NCBI GenBank assembly: GCA_018715925.1
Contig: DVKQ01000101.1
Span: 1-42,564 of the forward strand
Reading direction: 5' to 3'
Length of the DNA: 42,564 nt
Source: Candidatus Onthousia faecipullorum
GTDB taxonomy: Bacteria > Bacillota_I > Bacilli_A > RF39 > UBA660
Part shown: piece after piece, positions 13,213 to 23,077 of the stretch
How positions within the stretch are numbered: position 1 is the first letter of the stretch
Layout of the letters: every line of letters begins with the position of its first letter
Notes under the pieces: model-generated
What the model saw: only the letters and a program-made list of their open reading frames with translations
Told to the model about the DNA's origin: nothing
The model's database searches: none
Program-made: the position numbers and the translations under genes

Positions 13213-15631
13213 AATCATTAGAATCCAAATTCAACTCTACCTTATTTACTTTATAATCTTTATCAACTACATTTAATTGTAAATTTTCGATAAATAAAGT
13301 GGCTTTAAAATCTTTGATTGAATTTTCTATTGCATCCTTCAAATCTTCGTTAACATCTAAATCCAAAGTCTTAATCGGAGTTTTTAAAGAAACATTATTA
13401 TTTGTTTTTTCTCCTCTTGCAATACTAATAATTTCAATAATTTGATCTCCTAATTTCATTTCTTTATCAAAACTATTATTTAATTCTTTAATTTCAGTTA
13501 AATGAATTGATTTCTTATTATGATATAATTCTTGATAAATTTCTTCAGTAATGAATGGGAAATAAATACTAAAATCTTGTAATAATTTATAAAGTAAAGT
13601 ATAAACTGTTTTTTGTCCAGAATATCTTGCCTCATCACCAAATTCTTCAGGACGATATAATCTATGTTTTACAATTTCAATATAGTTGTCACAGAAGTTC
13701 CAGAAAAATTTCTCTAGGTGATTCAATGCAAGTCCTACTTCGTATTCATCAAGATATTTTAAAAATCCTTTTTCCATTTCTTGATATTTTCCTAATATCC
13801 ATTTATCAATATATTCATAATTATTAAATTCTTTATCTTTATAATCTTGAAGGTGCATTTCAATGAATTTGGATACATTCCAAATCTTATTTACTAATTT
13901 ACGTCCTCTCTGTAGTGTTTCTTCACTATAAACAATATCTGTTCCTAGACGTCCTGAACCAGCCCAATAACGAATGACATCAGCAGAATATTGGTTAATA
14001 AGATTCAAAGGTTCTACTTTGCTATTACCCTTACTCTTACTAATTTTTTCACCTTTACCAGCCATTACAAATCCAGAAATCATTACATTATCCCATGGTC
14101 TTTGTCCAAAGTGATAAAAACTTTTAACGATTGTATAAAAATCCCATGTTCTAATAATTTCTGAAGCATTAGTTCTTAAACTCATAGGTTTTAAAATATC
14201 TTCATAGTTATCTTTTTCACCATAACGCATATTGATTAATGGTGTTACTGAAGATGTTGCCCAAGTATCCATTACATCTGTTTCAGGAACAAACTCAGTA
14301 CATCCACATTTAGGACATTTATCTACCTTTGGTGAATCCACTAATGGATTAACTGGTAAATCTTCTTTTCTTGCAAATATTGGCTCTCCACACTCTTTAC
14401 AATACCAAACTGGGAATGGAACTCCAAAGTATCTTTGTCTTGATATACACCAATCCCACATGATATTCTCAACCCATTCATTATATCTATTTTGCATGTG
14501 AGCTGGATGCCATTTAATTTCATTTCCAATTTTCAAAAAGTCTTCTTTATGATCCATAGTATCAATAAACCATTGTTTCATAACAGAGTATTCTACTTCT
14601 TTACCACATCTTTCATGTGTTTGAACTTCATGCTCTAATTCTTCAATTTTTACTACAAATCCACCTGCTTGTAAATCTTCAATAATTTGTTTTCTTGCTT
14701 CTTTAATTTTTACTCCTCCATAATTTGGAACACTATCTATAATTCTTCCATCATTTGTAAAAATATATTTTAATGGTAAATTATATTTCTTCCACCACTC
14801 AATATCAGTTTGATCTCCAAAGGTACAACACATTACTACTCCAGTACCTTTATCAATAGCAACTTTCTCATCTGCCATAATTGGTACTTCTACATCTATA
14901 ACAGGAATATGGGCTGTTTTACCAATTAAATGATTATGCTTTTCATCATTAGGATTTACAAAAACACATACAATAGCAGGTAATAATTCTGGACGAGTTG
15001 TTGCAATAGTAAACTCTTCTCCATCTTCTACAGTTTTAAAATTAATATAATTGAATGTTGTTTTTATTGTTTTTGTTTCTAGTTCTGCTTGAGCAATAGA
15101 AGTTAAACATTCATTACACCATAATGCTGGTGATTCTTTATGATAGCAATGACCTTTATCAATTAAGTCTAAGAAAGAAGTTTGACTGATTTTAATTGTA
15201 GAAGGACTAACTGTCTTATAATGAATATCCCAATCTGTACTTACTCCCATTTTACTAAATAATTCTTGAAACTCTGCTTCATATTTATCTGTAGTTTGGT
15301 AACATAATTTTGAAAATTCTTCTCTACCAATTTCATGAGCTTTTTTTCCTTGCTCTTTTTCTACAAGACGTTCACTTGGTAATCCATTATCATCAAAACC
15401 AAAAGGATAGAAAATGTTAAATCCTCTTAATCTTTTGTATCTTGCAATCATTTCTGTTTGTGAATAAGAAAAAATATGTCCAATATGAATTTTACCATTA
15501 ACTGTTGGAGGTGGTGTATCTATAGAAAACACTTTCCTTCCATCTGGAATAAACTTATATATTTTATTCTCATTCCAATAGTTCAACCACCTTGCTTCTT
15601 TTTCTTGTGCATTATATTTTTTATCTAACAT
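13211..15631 (-). CDS. valS: Valyl-tRNA synthetase, archaeal/Rickettsia-like type (replacement copy)
   Basis: A complete 806-residue class I synthetase that would charge tRNA-Val in the cytoplasm. HIGH is at residues 49-52 within [13 protein letters not shown], followed by [16 protein letters not shown], which marks the archaeal-like ValRS group rather than the usual bacterial type ([10 protein letters not shown]). A CP1 editing domain has TTRPELLPA and [15 protein letters not shown]. Zinc-ribbon cysteines occur in WCNEC, CKECGEP and [16 protein letters not shown] (about 527-536) is the KMSKS loop, followed by an anticodon-binding domain. At 806 residues it is shorter than bacterial ValRS (about 880). 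It starts inside the last codons of a broken bacterial-type valS and so lies in that gene's T-box operon. It is most likely the cell's working ValRS. Confidence 0.93.
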   Translation of the reverse strand: MLDKKYNAQEKEARWLNYWNENKIYKFIPDGRKVFSIDTPPPTVNGKIHIGHIFSYSQTEMIARYKRLRGFNIFYPFGFDDNGLPSERLVEKEQGKKAHEIGREEFSKLCYQTTDKYEAEFQELFSKMGVSTDWDIHYKTVSPSTIKISQTSFLDLIDKGHCYHKESPALWCNECLTSIAQAELETKTIKTTFNYINFKTVEDGEEFTIATTRPELLPAIVCVFVNPNDEKHNHLIGKTAHIPVIDVEVPIMADEKVAIDKGTGVVMCCTFGDQTDIEWWKKYNLPLKYIFTNDGRIIDSVPNYGGVKIKEARKQIIEDLQAGGFVVKIEELEHEVQTHERCGKEVEYSVMKQWFIDTMDHKEDFLKIGNEIKWHPAHMQNRYNEWVENIMWDWCISRQRYFGVPFPVWYCKECGEPIFARKEDLPVNPLVDSPKVDKCPKCGCTEFVPETDVMDTWATSSVTPLINMRYGEKDNYEDILKPMSLRTNASEIIRTWDFYTIVKSFYHFGQRPWDNVMISGFVMAGKGEKISKSKGNSKVEPLNLINQYSADVIRYWAGSGRLGTDIVYSEETLQRGRKLVNKIWNVSKFIEMHLQDYKDKEFNNYEYIDKWILGKYQEMEKGFLKYLDEYEVGLALNHLEKFFWNFCDNYIEIVKHRLYRPEEFGDEARYSGQKTVYTLLYKLLQDFSIYFPFITEEIYQELYHNKKSIHLTEIKELNNSFDKEMKLGDQIIEIISIARGEKTNNNVSLKTPIKTLDLDVNEDLKDAIENSIKDFKATLFIENLQLNVVDKDYKVNKVELNLDSND

Positions 15632-16545
15632 ACTACATTTTCCTTTCTTTTTATATTAAAAATACTATTAACTGCCATAACTATATCCTTGATAACCCTT
15701 ATAATTACAGGATTTGTACCATCGGGTGTAGTCTTTACACACCCCGTTCCAAACTCTGGATCAGCATGATAATCTCCTACAATAGGTATTTCTTTATTAA
15801 CAATAGGTAGAATTACAGTCTTACCAATTAAATGTTTATATCTATCGTCACTTGGATTAACGGCAACTGCAGTATCACCAAATAGAGTCTCTGGACGAGT
15901 TGTTGCCACATCTAAATATTCATCTGTGCCAGTTATATAATACTTAATATGATAAAATGCTCCCTTATCTTCTTTATAAATAACCTCTTCATTAGATAAA
16001 GCAGTCATTTGTACTGGATCCCAGTTAATAATTCTCTCTCCTCTATAGATTAAACCTTTCTCATAAAGTTTAACAAAGACATATCTAACCGCTTTACTAA
16101 GTCCTTCATCTAAAGTAAATCTTTCTTTAGTATAATCAAGACTAAGTCCTAGTTTAGCCCATTGTTCATGAATAGTAGTAGCATACTCATCTTTCCAACT
16201 CCAAGCATGTTCTAACCACTCATCACGGCTTATACCTCTTGGATTAATTTCCATTTCTCTTAGTCTTTTATCAACTTTCGCTTGAGTTGCAATACCAGCA
16301 TGATCCATTCCTGGAAGCCATAAAGCATCATAGCCGTTCATTCTCTTATATCTAATAATAATATCTTGTAGTGTCGTATTCCAAGCATGACCTAAATGTA
16401 GTTTACCTGTAACATTAGGTGGTGGTATTACTATACAAAAAGGCTCTCTACTCTTATCTTTATCACCTTTAAAGTATCCTTTATTAACCCAATTATTATA
16501 CTTATCTTTTTCTACTTCTTTATGATTATATTTTTTATCTAACAT
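15625..16545 (-). pseudogene. valS: Host bacterial-type valS, truncated after about 274 codons
   Basis: The start is the ATG at 16545 after AGGAGAAAGG. Residues 1-274 are a normal bacterial valyl-tRNA synthetase: HLGH at 50-53, [23 protein letters not shown] and the start of the editing domain ([16 protein letters not shown] at 266-271). After TTP at residue 274 (position 15724) similarity stops abruptly and 32 unrelated codons lead to a stop. The rest of the catalytic domain, KMSKS loop and anticodon domain (about 600 residues) are missing, so it cannot charge tRNA. A break at one sharp point inside a conserved gene, with a foreign complete valS just beyond, points to insertion of a mobile element or recombination. 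The first 21 bases are identical to those of the second valS. Confidence 0.9.
15632..15726. other. Putative integration junction (element end) inside valS
   Basis: Position 15724 is where host valS homology stops. From there to the start of the second valS at 15631 is non-homologous sequence that includes an imperfect inverted repeat, ATCCTTG...ACAGGAT (about 15685-15713). A site-specific attachment core would be expected here, but without the other element end it cannot be defined. Confidence 0.4.
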
Positions 16546-16975
16546 GACCTTTCTCCTCACTTTTCCTATTTTTTTTAATCATTTGATTTTCTATCATCTC
16601 AAGTCCATATATCTCATCAGTATAAATAGTATCATCTACTTTTCTAAAAATATATGCACCTATAGTTGTATAACTAGCATAATTATCTTTATGATTTTCA
16701 AAATATTCCAACTGTCTATCTGTAACTTTACTAGGAAGATAAAATGCTATGACACCTATATCATCTTCAGTCTTATAATTAAAATGTCCTAACTCTGCAA
16801 TACTAAGACCTGCTCCATGTGATTCATCATCTCTAAACTTAAATCCTAATTTATACTTGTCAGAAAAATTCTGATAAGCTTTAACATGAGATTCACCATC
16901 TAAAATATCCTGTTCAAACTTATTTTCTAGTATTTGTTCTTCATCTGGAATAATGGCGACTTTCCCTCTTTTCAT
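16535..16975 (-). CDS. Hypothetical protein in the valS T-box operon
   Basis: A 146-residue soluble protein of unknown family. The start is the ATG at 16975, six bases after AAGGAGG; an upstream ATG at 16981 touches the ribosome binding site. It is acidic and mixed alpha/beta, with [18 protein letters not shown] and [11 protein letters not shown] as its most distinctive stretches. It overlaps the start of the broken host valS by 11 bases and directly follows the T-box terminator, so it is co-regulated with tRNA-Val charging. Confidence 0.6.
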   Translation of the reverse strand: MKRGKVAIIPDEEQILENKFEQDILDGESHVKAYQNFSDKYKLGFKFRDDESHGAGLSIAELGHFNYKTEDDIGVIAFYLPSKVTDRQLEYFENHKDNYASYTTIGAYIFRKVDDTIYTDEIYGLEMIENQMIKKNRKSEEKGHVR

Positions 16976-16990
16976 AAGCATCCTCCTTAA

Positions 16991-17219
16991 AATAAAAAAT
17001 AACTATAACTTAAGGGCATAGATAACCTACACTGTACCACCTTAATTTATAGTTATTAAACTATCTTATTACTTATAACGGACTTTTCCGTGGTAACTTA
17101 CTACTATTTCAGAAACCCTGCTCTATTCACTACCTTCCATATATCATATTGTTAATTTCCACCAATCATTAACTCTCTATCAATACTTTATATGTACTCC
17201 TTGAATATCAATCGCATTT
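16991..17219 (-). promoter_or_regulatory. T-box leader of the valS operon
   Basis: On the minus strand the leader ends in a strong terminator: a 16-bp stem (17041-17056 with 16999-17014, one mismatch) followed by TTTTTTATT. Inside its loop lies AAGGTGGTACAGTG (17030-17043), the T-box sequence that pairs with the uncharged tRNA acceptor end and forms the alternative antiterminator. Upstream are a perfect hairpin ACGGA-AAAG-TCCGT and a Stem I-like region with AGAGAG and GGTGGAAA. Uncharged tRNA-Val should allow read-through. A GTA in GGAAGGTAGTG could be the specifier codon, but I cannot place it in the specifier loop with certainty. Confidence 0.88.
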
Positions 17220-17225
17220 AAGTGT

Positions 17226-17254
17226 ATTATACGCTATTATTTAGTGTTTTACAA
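17226..17254 (-). promoter_or_regulatory. Promoter of the valS operon
   Basis: TTGTAA (17249-17254), 17-base spacer, TATAAT (17226-17231) on the minus strand, placing the transcript start near 17219. It immediately follows the stop of the upstream gene. Confidence 0.75.
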
Positions 17255-18211
17255 CTATTTAGTTACCTCTTTTAAAGAAAAATAACTAACAACCTCACTT
17301 AATTCTCCATCAAATACCACTGTTTTATCTTTAATAACATTAGAATTAGTTAATAAACCAGGCTTTAATAATTTCAAATCAATGCTATCTTTAATTAATA
17401 AAAATAATTCATTTCTTTGATAATCATTAATAGAATCATTTATATAACAACTAATAGTATCATTAGTAATAAAACCTATAACTAAATTATAATCACTAAC
17501 TAAATCAATATAAGAATTACTATTTATCTGATAAAATCTTTTTAAAACATTTAATATCTCATCTTTATGAAAACTTTTCGTAACACTTTTTTTAATTATT
17601 AAATCAGACATTATTATAACAATACCAGCATTTCTATTATTTAAAAGATATTTACTATAATCTTCTAAAACTAAACTAGCAAGATTAAAGTCACGATATT
17701 TAGAAAACATTTCTCTTAAGTCATTATCTAATAATAAACTCTTCTCTTTATAAAAACACTCACATATTTTAAAAGGATTTCTTTCTTCTTTAGAATAATT
17801 ATAAGTATAATCATAAAAATCATAATCATTATCTAGGTAATTAGTGATTGTCAAACTAGTTGAATCATAGTTATCTAAAACATCTTGTAAATCTTTTAGA
17901 TCAAGCATACTAACTTTAGAAGGAATATAAATATCTACATTATAATCATCTAATAATGTTACTTCTCCCATACTACTAATAGCTTTATGATAAGCTCTAA
18001 CTATAGTAGTATTATTATCTAAGTTTCTCTTATAAATATCAGTTATTTTTTTATTACCATTATCTAATTCTTCATCACTATATAATCTTAAAGATTTACT
18101 TAAACTTCTATAACTTTGTTTTTTAATATTATCATCACTTATAAAAGCATCTTTCTTTAAGACTTGTCCATCTTTTATAAAATATAAATTTCCTAAATGT
18201 TTACTATTCAT
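17255..18211 (-). CDS. Hypothetical protein, about 318 residues
   Basis: No family is recognised. It is Asp/Asn/Tyr/Ser-rich, without membrane spans, predicted mixed alpha/beta. The first 30 residues (LGNLYFIKDGQVLKKDAFI) look like a small beta domain. The start is probably the ATG at 18211 with GGGTG upstream; an in-frame GTG lies at 18220. It precedes the valS operon promoter directly and is transcribed in the same direction. Confidence 0.6.
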   Translation of the reverse strand: MNSKHLGNLYFIKDGQVLKKDAFISDDNIKKQSYRSLSKSLRLYSDEELDNGNKKITDIYKRNLDNNTTIVRAYHKAISSMGEVTLLDDYNVDIYIPSKVSMLDLKDLQDVLDNYDSTSLTITNYLDNDYDFYDYTYNYSKEERNPFKICECFYKEKSLLLDNDLREMFSKYRDFNLASLVLEDYSKYLLNNRNAGIVIIMSDLIIKKSVTKSFHKDEILNVLKRFYQINSNSYIDLVSDYNLVIGFITNDTISCYINDSINDYQRNELFLLIKDSIDLKLLKPGLLTNSNVIKDKTVVFDGELSEVVSYFSLKEVTK

Positions 18212-18332
18212 AAACTTCACCCTAAATAATAATATAACTACTTTTCTTTAATATCAAGATTATATTGCAAACAATTAGTAGATTCTCTCATCATATGACC
18301 ATAATTAAAATTTATTTATAAATAAATTTTAA

Positions 18333-19331
18333 TTATTTATATCTATATTTAACTTCAACTTCACCTTTTGTACTTAAAAACATTAAAAATTCATCTACAC
18401 ATTCATGCCCTATAGATTTTTGTAATTCTATAATATTTACGTTCTGTAAACCACCATACTTTTCATAAACTATCTCTAAAAAATCTTTTATAGCTTTTTC
18501 TCTAACTTTAATAGATTCATCCCATCTTCTTATCTCAAATATTCTTGATAAAGAATGCTTTATAGATATTCTCTTTAACTCTTCTTTAAAGAAAACATTC
18601 CTCTTTATACTTTTTACATCTTCTTCTAATTTATCTAATACTTTAAATATATCATATATCTTATCTGTTTTTTTATAAGTCCTAAAAGATAAACTATCAT
18701 AATTATTTACTCTATAATAATAATTAATGGCAGGTAATATTGTAATCTTCTCTGCTTTCATCATCATAAAATAAGTAAACTCTACATCTTCAAATAAAGT
18801 ATTTTCCATAAATCTATGATTACCTATTAATTCTCTTTTATATAATTTAGTACATGAAGATGGTGTTTCATAAGGAATAACATGCTTCCTATCTTTATCA
18901 TGAGGATTAAAACTAAAAACATCTTCAAGTAATGTTGGAGTCTTATTAAAAAAACTATCATCATATACATAATCTATATATGTTATTACTAAAGGTGCAT
19001 TAGTTTCTATAGCAATATTATACATATTTTCATACATAGTACAACTAACATAATCATCACTATCAACAAAACCAATATATTCTCCTCTTGCAACGTCAAG
19101 TCCTCTATTTCTAGATGCTCCTTGTCCTAGATTCTTTTCATTATGATAAACTTTTATCCTAGAATCCTTCTTAGCATACTCTTCTAAAATAAGTAGACTA
19201 TTATCAGTAGAACAATCATCTATAGCAATTATTTCTATATCTTTAAGTGTCCCTCTAACTATAGAATCAAGACAAGTCTTTAAATATTTTCCACTATTAT
19301 AAACTGGTACAATTATACTAACTTTTGTCAA
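18333..19331 (-). CDS. Family 2 glycosyltransferase
   Basis: About 332 residues. The GT-A nucleotide-binding start TKVSIIVPVYNSGKYL is followed by EIIAIDDCSTDNS, NLGQGASRNRGLDVARGEYIGFVDSDDYV (the DxD motif is in FVDSDD) and a C-terminal helical domain. It transfers a sugar from a nucleotide donor, probably for a surface polysaccharide or teichoic-type polymer. A TTG at 19331 is the likely start, since it aligns with the ATG of the neighbouring paralogue and AAAGGA lies about ten bases upstream; a GTG at 19340 is too close to that site. It is a tandem paralogue of 19534-20526. Confidence 0.9.
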   Translation of the reverse strand: MTKVSIIVPVYNSGKYLKTCLDSIVRGTLKDIEIIAIDDCSTDNSLLILEEYAKKDSRIKVYHNEKNLGQGASRNRGLDVARGEYIGFVDSDDYVSCTMYENMYNIAIETNAPLVITYIDYVYDDSFFNKTPTLLEDVFSFNPHDKDRKHVIPYETPSSCTKLYKRELIGNHRFMENTLFEDVEFTYFMMMKAEKITILPAINYYYRVNNYDSLSFRTYKKTDKIYDIFKVLDKLEEDVKSIKRNVFFKEELKRISIKHSLSRIFEIRRWDESIKVREKAIKDFLEIVYEKYGGLQNVNIIELQKSIGHECVDEFLMFLSTKGEVEVKYRYK

Positions 19332-19533
19332 AATAACCACATCCTTTCAAATTTTTCTTAATTAATCATTCTTTTTATTAAGAAGAGAATAACTGCAAGC
19401 TATAAAATAAGTTTACATACATATTTTCCCATAATAAAAAGCACTAAATAATTAGTACCAAAATATTTAATAATTCCTTTCATTTATATTATATAAACAA
19501 TATTAAATTTTTTTCGCATTTTTATCTAATATT

Positions 19534-20526
19534 TTATAAAGACTTTGGTCTTTCTTTTTCATTATCCAAGTAATTAGTATATTCATCTACTATATTTATT
19601 CCACATTTTGATTCTAGTAATGCTATATCAACACCATCTAAATTACCATATTTTTCTTCTATTAAAGAAAACATTTTATCTTTAATTAATCTTTTCTTCA
19701 TATCATCTGCATCCCAATTATTTACTTCTTCTATTCTAATAAGAGAATAAGCAAGTTGTATAAGTTTTATTTCATCTTTAAATACTTCATATCTAGAACT
19801 TTCTTTCATATCAAAATCTAATCTATCTAATACTTTAAATATATCTGTTATATGATTATTCTCTCTATAATTTATAGAAGATACTCCTCTAGTTATATTT
19901 CTTCTATAAAAATAATTAATACTTGGGACAGTTACGACCTTAAATGCTTCCATATATTTAGTATAACTAAAAGGAATATCTTCAAATAAAGAATCTTCTA
20001 CAAAATAAAAGTCTTTTAAAATATCTCTTCTAAAAATCTTATTACAAACAGCAGGACTTTCAAAAATAACAGCATTCTTATCAACCATAGGATTAATTAT
20101 CTTTTCTTTTCCTCTTGATAAAAACTCCAAATCTCTATTTGCATAACCATCATCTTTTACAAATAATATCTCGGTAGTAACAACTTCTGAATCGTTATTA
20201 TTAACGAGAGCCCTATACATATCTTCATACATTGTATTTCTAACATAATCATCACTATCTACAAAACCTATATATTCTCCAGTTGCAAAACTTAACCCTT
20301 TATTTCTAGATGCACCTTGACCGATATTCTTTTCATTATGATAAACTTTTATATTAGGATACTTTCTAGCATAATCTAACAAAATATTTAAACTATTATC
20401 AGTAGAATTATCATCTATTGTAATTATTTCTATATCATCAAGAGTTTGATTAATAAGACTATCTAGACAAGTAGAAACATATTCCTCTTCATTATAAACA
20501 GGAACTATTATACTTACTTTAGTCAT
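19534..20526 (-). CDS. Family 2 glycosyltransferase (tandem paralogue)
   Basis: About 330 residues with the same plan as the preceding-coordinate gene: MTKVSIIVPVYNEEEYV, IITIDDNSTDNS, GASRNKGLSFATGEYIGFVDSDDYV, then a helical region including VFDRLDFDMKE-like helices. The start is the ATG at 20526 after AAAGGAGG. The two genes, about 200 bases apart, look like a duplication followed by divergence in the acceptor-specific half. The intergenic region shows no other gene. Confidence 0.92.
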   Translation of the reverse strand: MTKVSIIVPVYNEEEYVSTCLDSLINQTLDDIEIITIDDNSTDNSLNILLDYARKYPNIKVYHNEKNIGQGASRNKGLSFATGEYIGFVDSDDYVRNTMYEDMYRALVNNNDSEVVTTEILFVKDDGYANRDLEFLSRGKEKIINPMVDKNAVIFESPAVCNKIFRRDILKDFYFVEDSLFEDIPFSYTKYMEAFKVVTVPSINYFYRRNITRGVSSINYRENNHITDIFKVLDRLDFDMKESSRYEVFKDEIKLIQLAYSLIRIEEVNNWDADDMKKRLIKDKMFSLIEEKYGNLDGVDIALLESKCGINIVDEYTNYLDNEKERPKSL

Positions 20527-20626
20527 TTTAACCTCCTTTACATTTATTGATATATAATACATCTAAAATTGAAATATATAAAGTAATTTATCTAAAACTA
20601 TGCTATGATTATACTAGGTGAAGGTT

Positions 20627-23047
20627 ATGATAAGTTTTAAAAATGTTAACAAAGAGTACAAAAGTAAGAAAGGACAAGTTACTAAAGCCTTAAATAATAT
20701 TAATATCAATTTAAGCAATAAAGGCCTAGTATTTATTATTGGTAAAAGTGGTAGCGGTAAGAGTACTTTATTAAATATTTTAGGAGGACTTGATAGTAAA
20801 ACAAGTGGTAAAATTTATATTGATAACAAAGATATAGATAGTTTTAAAGAGAAAGATTATGATAGTTATAGAAATACTTATATAGGTTTTATCTTTCAAG
20901 ACTTTAATCTATTAGAAGAATATAATGTCTTTGATAATGTTATGTTATCGGCCAAATTATTAAGAAAGAAAGTAGATAAAGAAGAAATACTTAATCTTTT
21001 AGATAGACTTGGTCTTAAAGGATTAGAATATCGAAATATTAATGAATTATCAGGAGGTCAAAAACAAAGAGTTGGTATTGCAAGAGCTTTAATTAAAAAT
21101 CCTAAGGTGATACTAGCAGATGAACCTACTGGTAATTTGGATAGTCATTCTAGTTTAGAAATATTTAAATTATTAAAAGAGATTAGTAAAGAAAAATTAG
21201 TAGTTGTCGTATCACATGACTTAGAAAATGCTAATGCTTTTGCCGATAAAATATTAGAACTACAAGATGGAAATGCTATTAGAAATAATTTAGCTACTGA
21301 AGAATTAGATGATAATACTTTCTCTTTAACTAAGTCAATGCTACCCTTTAAAGAGTGTTTACACTTTGCCTTTACATCACTAAAAAGTAATAAAGTAAAA
21401 CTATTCTTTACAGTAATATTAACAATGATCTCTTTAGTCTTTATGGGAATATCTGTTAATACCAGTATGTTCGATAAAAATATTCTTGCAACTGATACTT
21501 TAATCGAAAACAAGGAAACATATTATGATATTAGTCATGTTAATATTGTTAATCCAAGGTTTGGAGAAATAAAAGAACTACCTATGACTGATAAAATAAT
21601 TAATGATTTTGAAAAAGAAAACGATGTAATAGCAAATCCAACCTATGAATTATTCGATAATAACACTCTATTATCATTTGAACTTGCTAATCAAGATGAA
21701 AATAATCAGAGTCACCCTATTGTTAACTATATAGAAGTTAAAGATGATAAATTATTATCTAATATTATAGGTAGTATTCCAGCATCTAATAATGAAATTG
21801 TAATTCATAAATATTTAGCAGATACAATTATGGAAAAAGGAATTAAAGATGCAAATGGTAATCTTTTTAAACCTACATCATATGATAATTTAGTTAATAG
21901 CAGAAGAGAACTTCCTTTAGGATTAAATAATGTTGTTATTGTAGGAATAGTTAATGATGATAAAAGCAAATACAAAGATTTAAGTAATGAAACTATCTAT
22001 CAAGATTATATGAACTATTATGCTGACAAAGCTTATACTATTTATGGTAAAAACTTAGATTTAAAGTTTAATACTACTGATGAAGCGATTTTAAACCATG
22101 CTGTTATAAATGAAGATAAAGTATTAAAAGATGAAGGAATAAGTGGTATAAAAGTATATAACAATAATAGTGATGTTATAACACAAGTTACTAATTTAAA
22201 CAGTGATGAAGTAATAGTATCTCTTAACTACTTACAAGAATATGTTGATGGTTTTAAAGAAGAATTAGATATTTACTTAGGAAATAATAATGGTGATTAT
22301 AATACTCTTCTAAGTACTTTTGTAACTAATTATATTACCACTAATAATTTAACAGTTCCTTTTGAGACTGGTTATAATGGAAAAAATTATTATAAAGATT
22401 TAAAAATTGCAGGTGTTAGTCTAACAGATAATTATATCAGTAAAGATTATTTAGAAGAACTAAAAAGTGAAGCTGTTCATAAAGAACTAACTTCCTTTAG
22501 AGTATATGATGATAATGAAGCATCCCTTTTAAAGACATTTAGAAAATATCCTAGTTATATGGAAGATGCTAGAGGTGAAACTTTACTTATAACTATGCCC
22601 TACTCTGATGATATAAATTCTCTTGCTTATATTTATAGTTATCTAAATAAATATATAAATATCGTTACTTTAGTATTTATTCTATTTACAATACTACTAT
22701 TCTCTAACTTTATCTATGTATCTATAAATTACTCTAAGAAACAAATAGGTATACTAAGAGCTTTAGGTACTAATAAAGGAGATATTATTAGAATATTCTT
22801 ATATGAAAGTTTAACTGTAGGTATTATCTCTTATATAGTTTCTATTATTCTTTGGTTTATTATTATCAGTATTTTAAATAATTCTATCTTTGGTAGTAGA
22901 GGATTTATCTTTAATGGTATAGTTACTCATCCTTTAGTACCAATTATTATGTTTATCTATACTATTATCATATCTATAATTATTACCGTTATATCTTTAA
23001 GTAAAATTACTAAGATTAAACCTATTGATGCTATACTTAATAAGTAA
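20627..23047 (+). CDS. ABC transporter ATPase-permease fusion (FtsX-type)
   Basis: About 806 residues. The N-terminal ATPase has Walker A IGKSGSGKST at about 36-45, signature LSGGQKQRV and Walker B VILADEPTGNLD. It is followed by a span at about 255-280, a large outside domain about 285-680, and three C-terminal spans (about 685-710, 745-770 and 785-803) with the FtsX motif KKQIGILRALGTNKGDI. This MacB-like order in one chain is common in Bacillota; the substrate is unknown. The ATG at 20627 follows AGGTGAAGG; a GTG nine bases earlier is less likely. It is transcribed divergently from the glycosyltransferases. Confidence 0.9.
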   Translation: MISFKNVNKEYKSKKGQVTKALNNININLSNKGLVFIIGKSGSGKSTLLNILGGLDSKTSGKIYIDNKDIDSFKEKDYDSYRNTYIGFIFQDFNLLEEYNVFDNVMLSAKLLRKKVDKEEILNLLDRLGLKGLEYRNINELSGGQKQRVGIARALIKNPKVILADEPTGNLDSHSSLEIFKLLKEISKEKLVVVVSHDLENANAFADKILELQDGNAIRNNLATEELDDNTFSLTKSMLPFKECLHFAFTSLKSNKVKLFFTVILTMISLVFMGISVNTSMFDKNILATDTLIENKETYYDISHVNIVNPRFGEIKELPMTDKIINDFEKENDVIANPTYELFDNNTLLSFELANQDENNQSHPIVNYIEVKDDKLLSNIIGSIPASNNEIVIHKYLADTIMEKGIKDANGNLFKPTSYDNLVNSRRELPLGLNNVVIVGIVNDDKSKYKDLSNETIYQDYMNYYADKAYTIYGKNLDLKFNTTDEAILNHAVINEDKVLKDEGISGIKVYNNNSDVITQVTNLNSDEVIVSLNYLQEYVDGFKEELDIYLGNNNGDYNTLLSTFVTNYITTNNLTVPFETGYNGKNYYKDLKIAGVSLTDNYISKDYLEELKSEAVHKELTSFRVYDDNEASLLKTFRKYPSYMEDARGETLLITMPYSDDINSLAYIYSYLNKYINIVTLVFILFTILLFSNFIYVSINYSKKQIGILRALGTNKGDIIRIFLYESLTVGIISYIVSIILWFIIISILNNSIFGSRGFIFNGIVTHPLVPIIMFIYTIIISIIITVISLSKITKIKPIDAILNK

Positions 23048-23074
23048 AAGAACTCTAATAACTAGAGTCCTTTT
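23046..23074. terminator. Bidirectional terminator
   Basis: AAAAGAACTCTA/TAGAGTCCTTTT stem with one mismatch and a 5-base loop. It lies between the convergent genes ending at 23047 and 23078. Confidence 0.8.
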
Positions 23075-23077
23075 CAT

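Noticed and set aside
15632-15726. Defined attachment site
   Set aside because: Only one junction is in the window and the inverted repeat is imperfect; no core sequence can be named without the other end.
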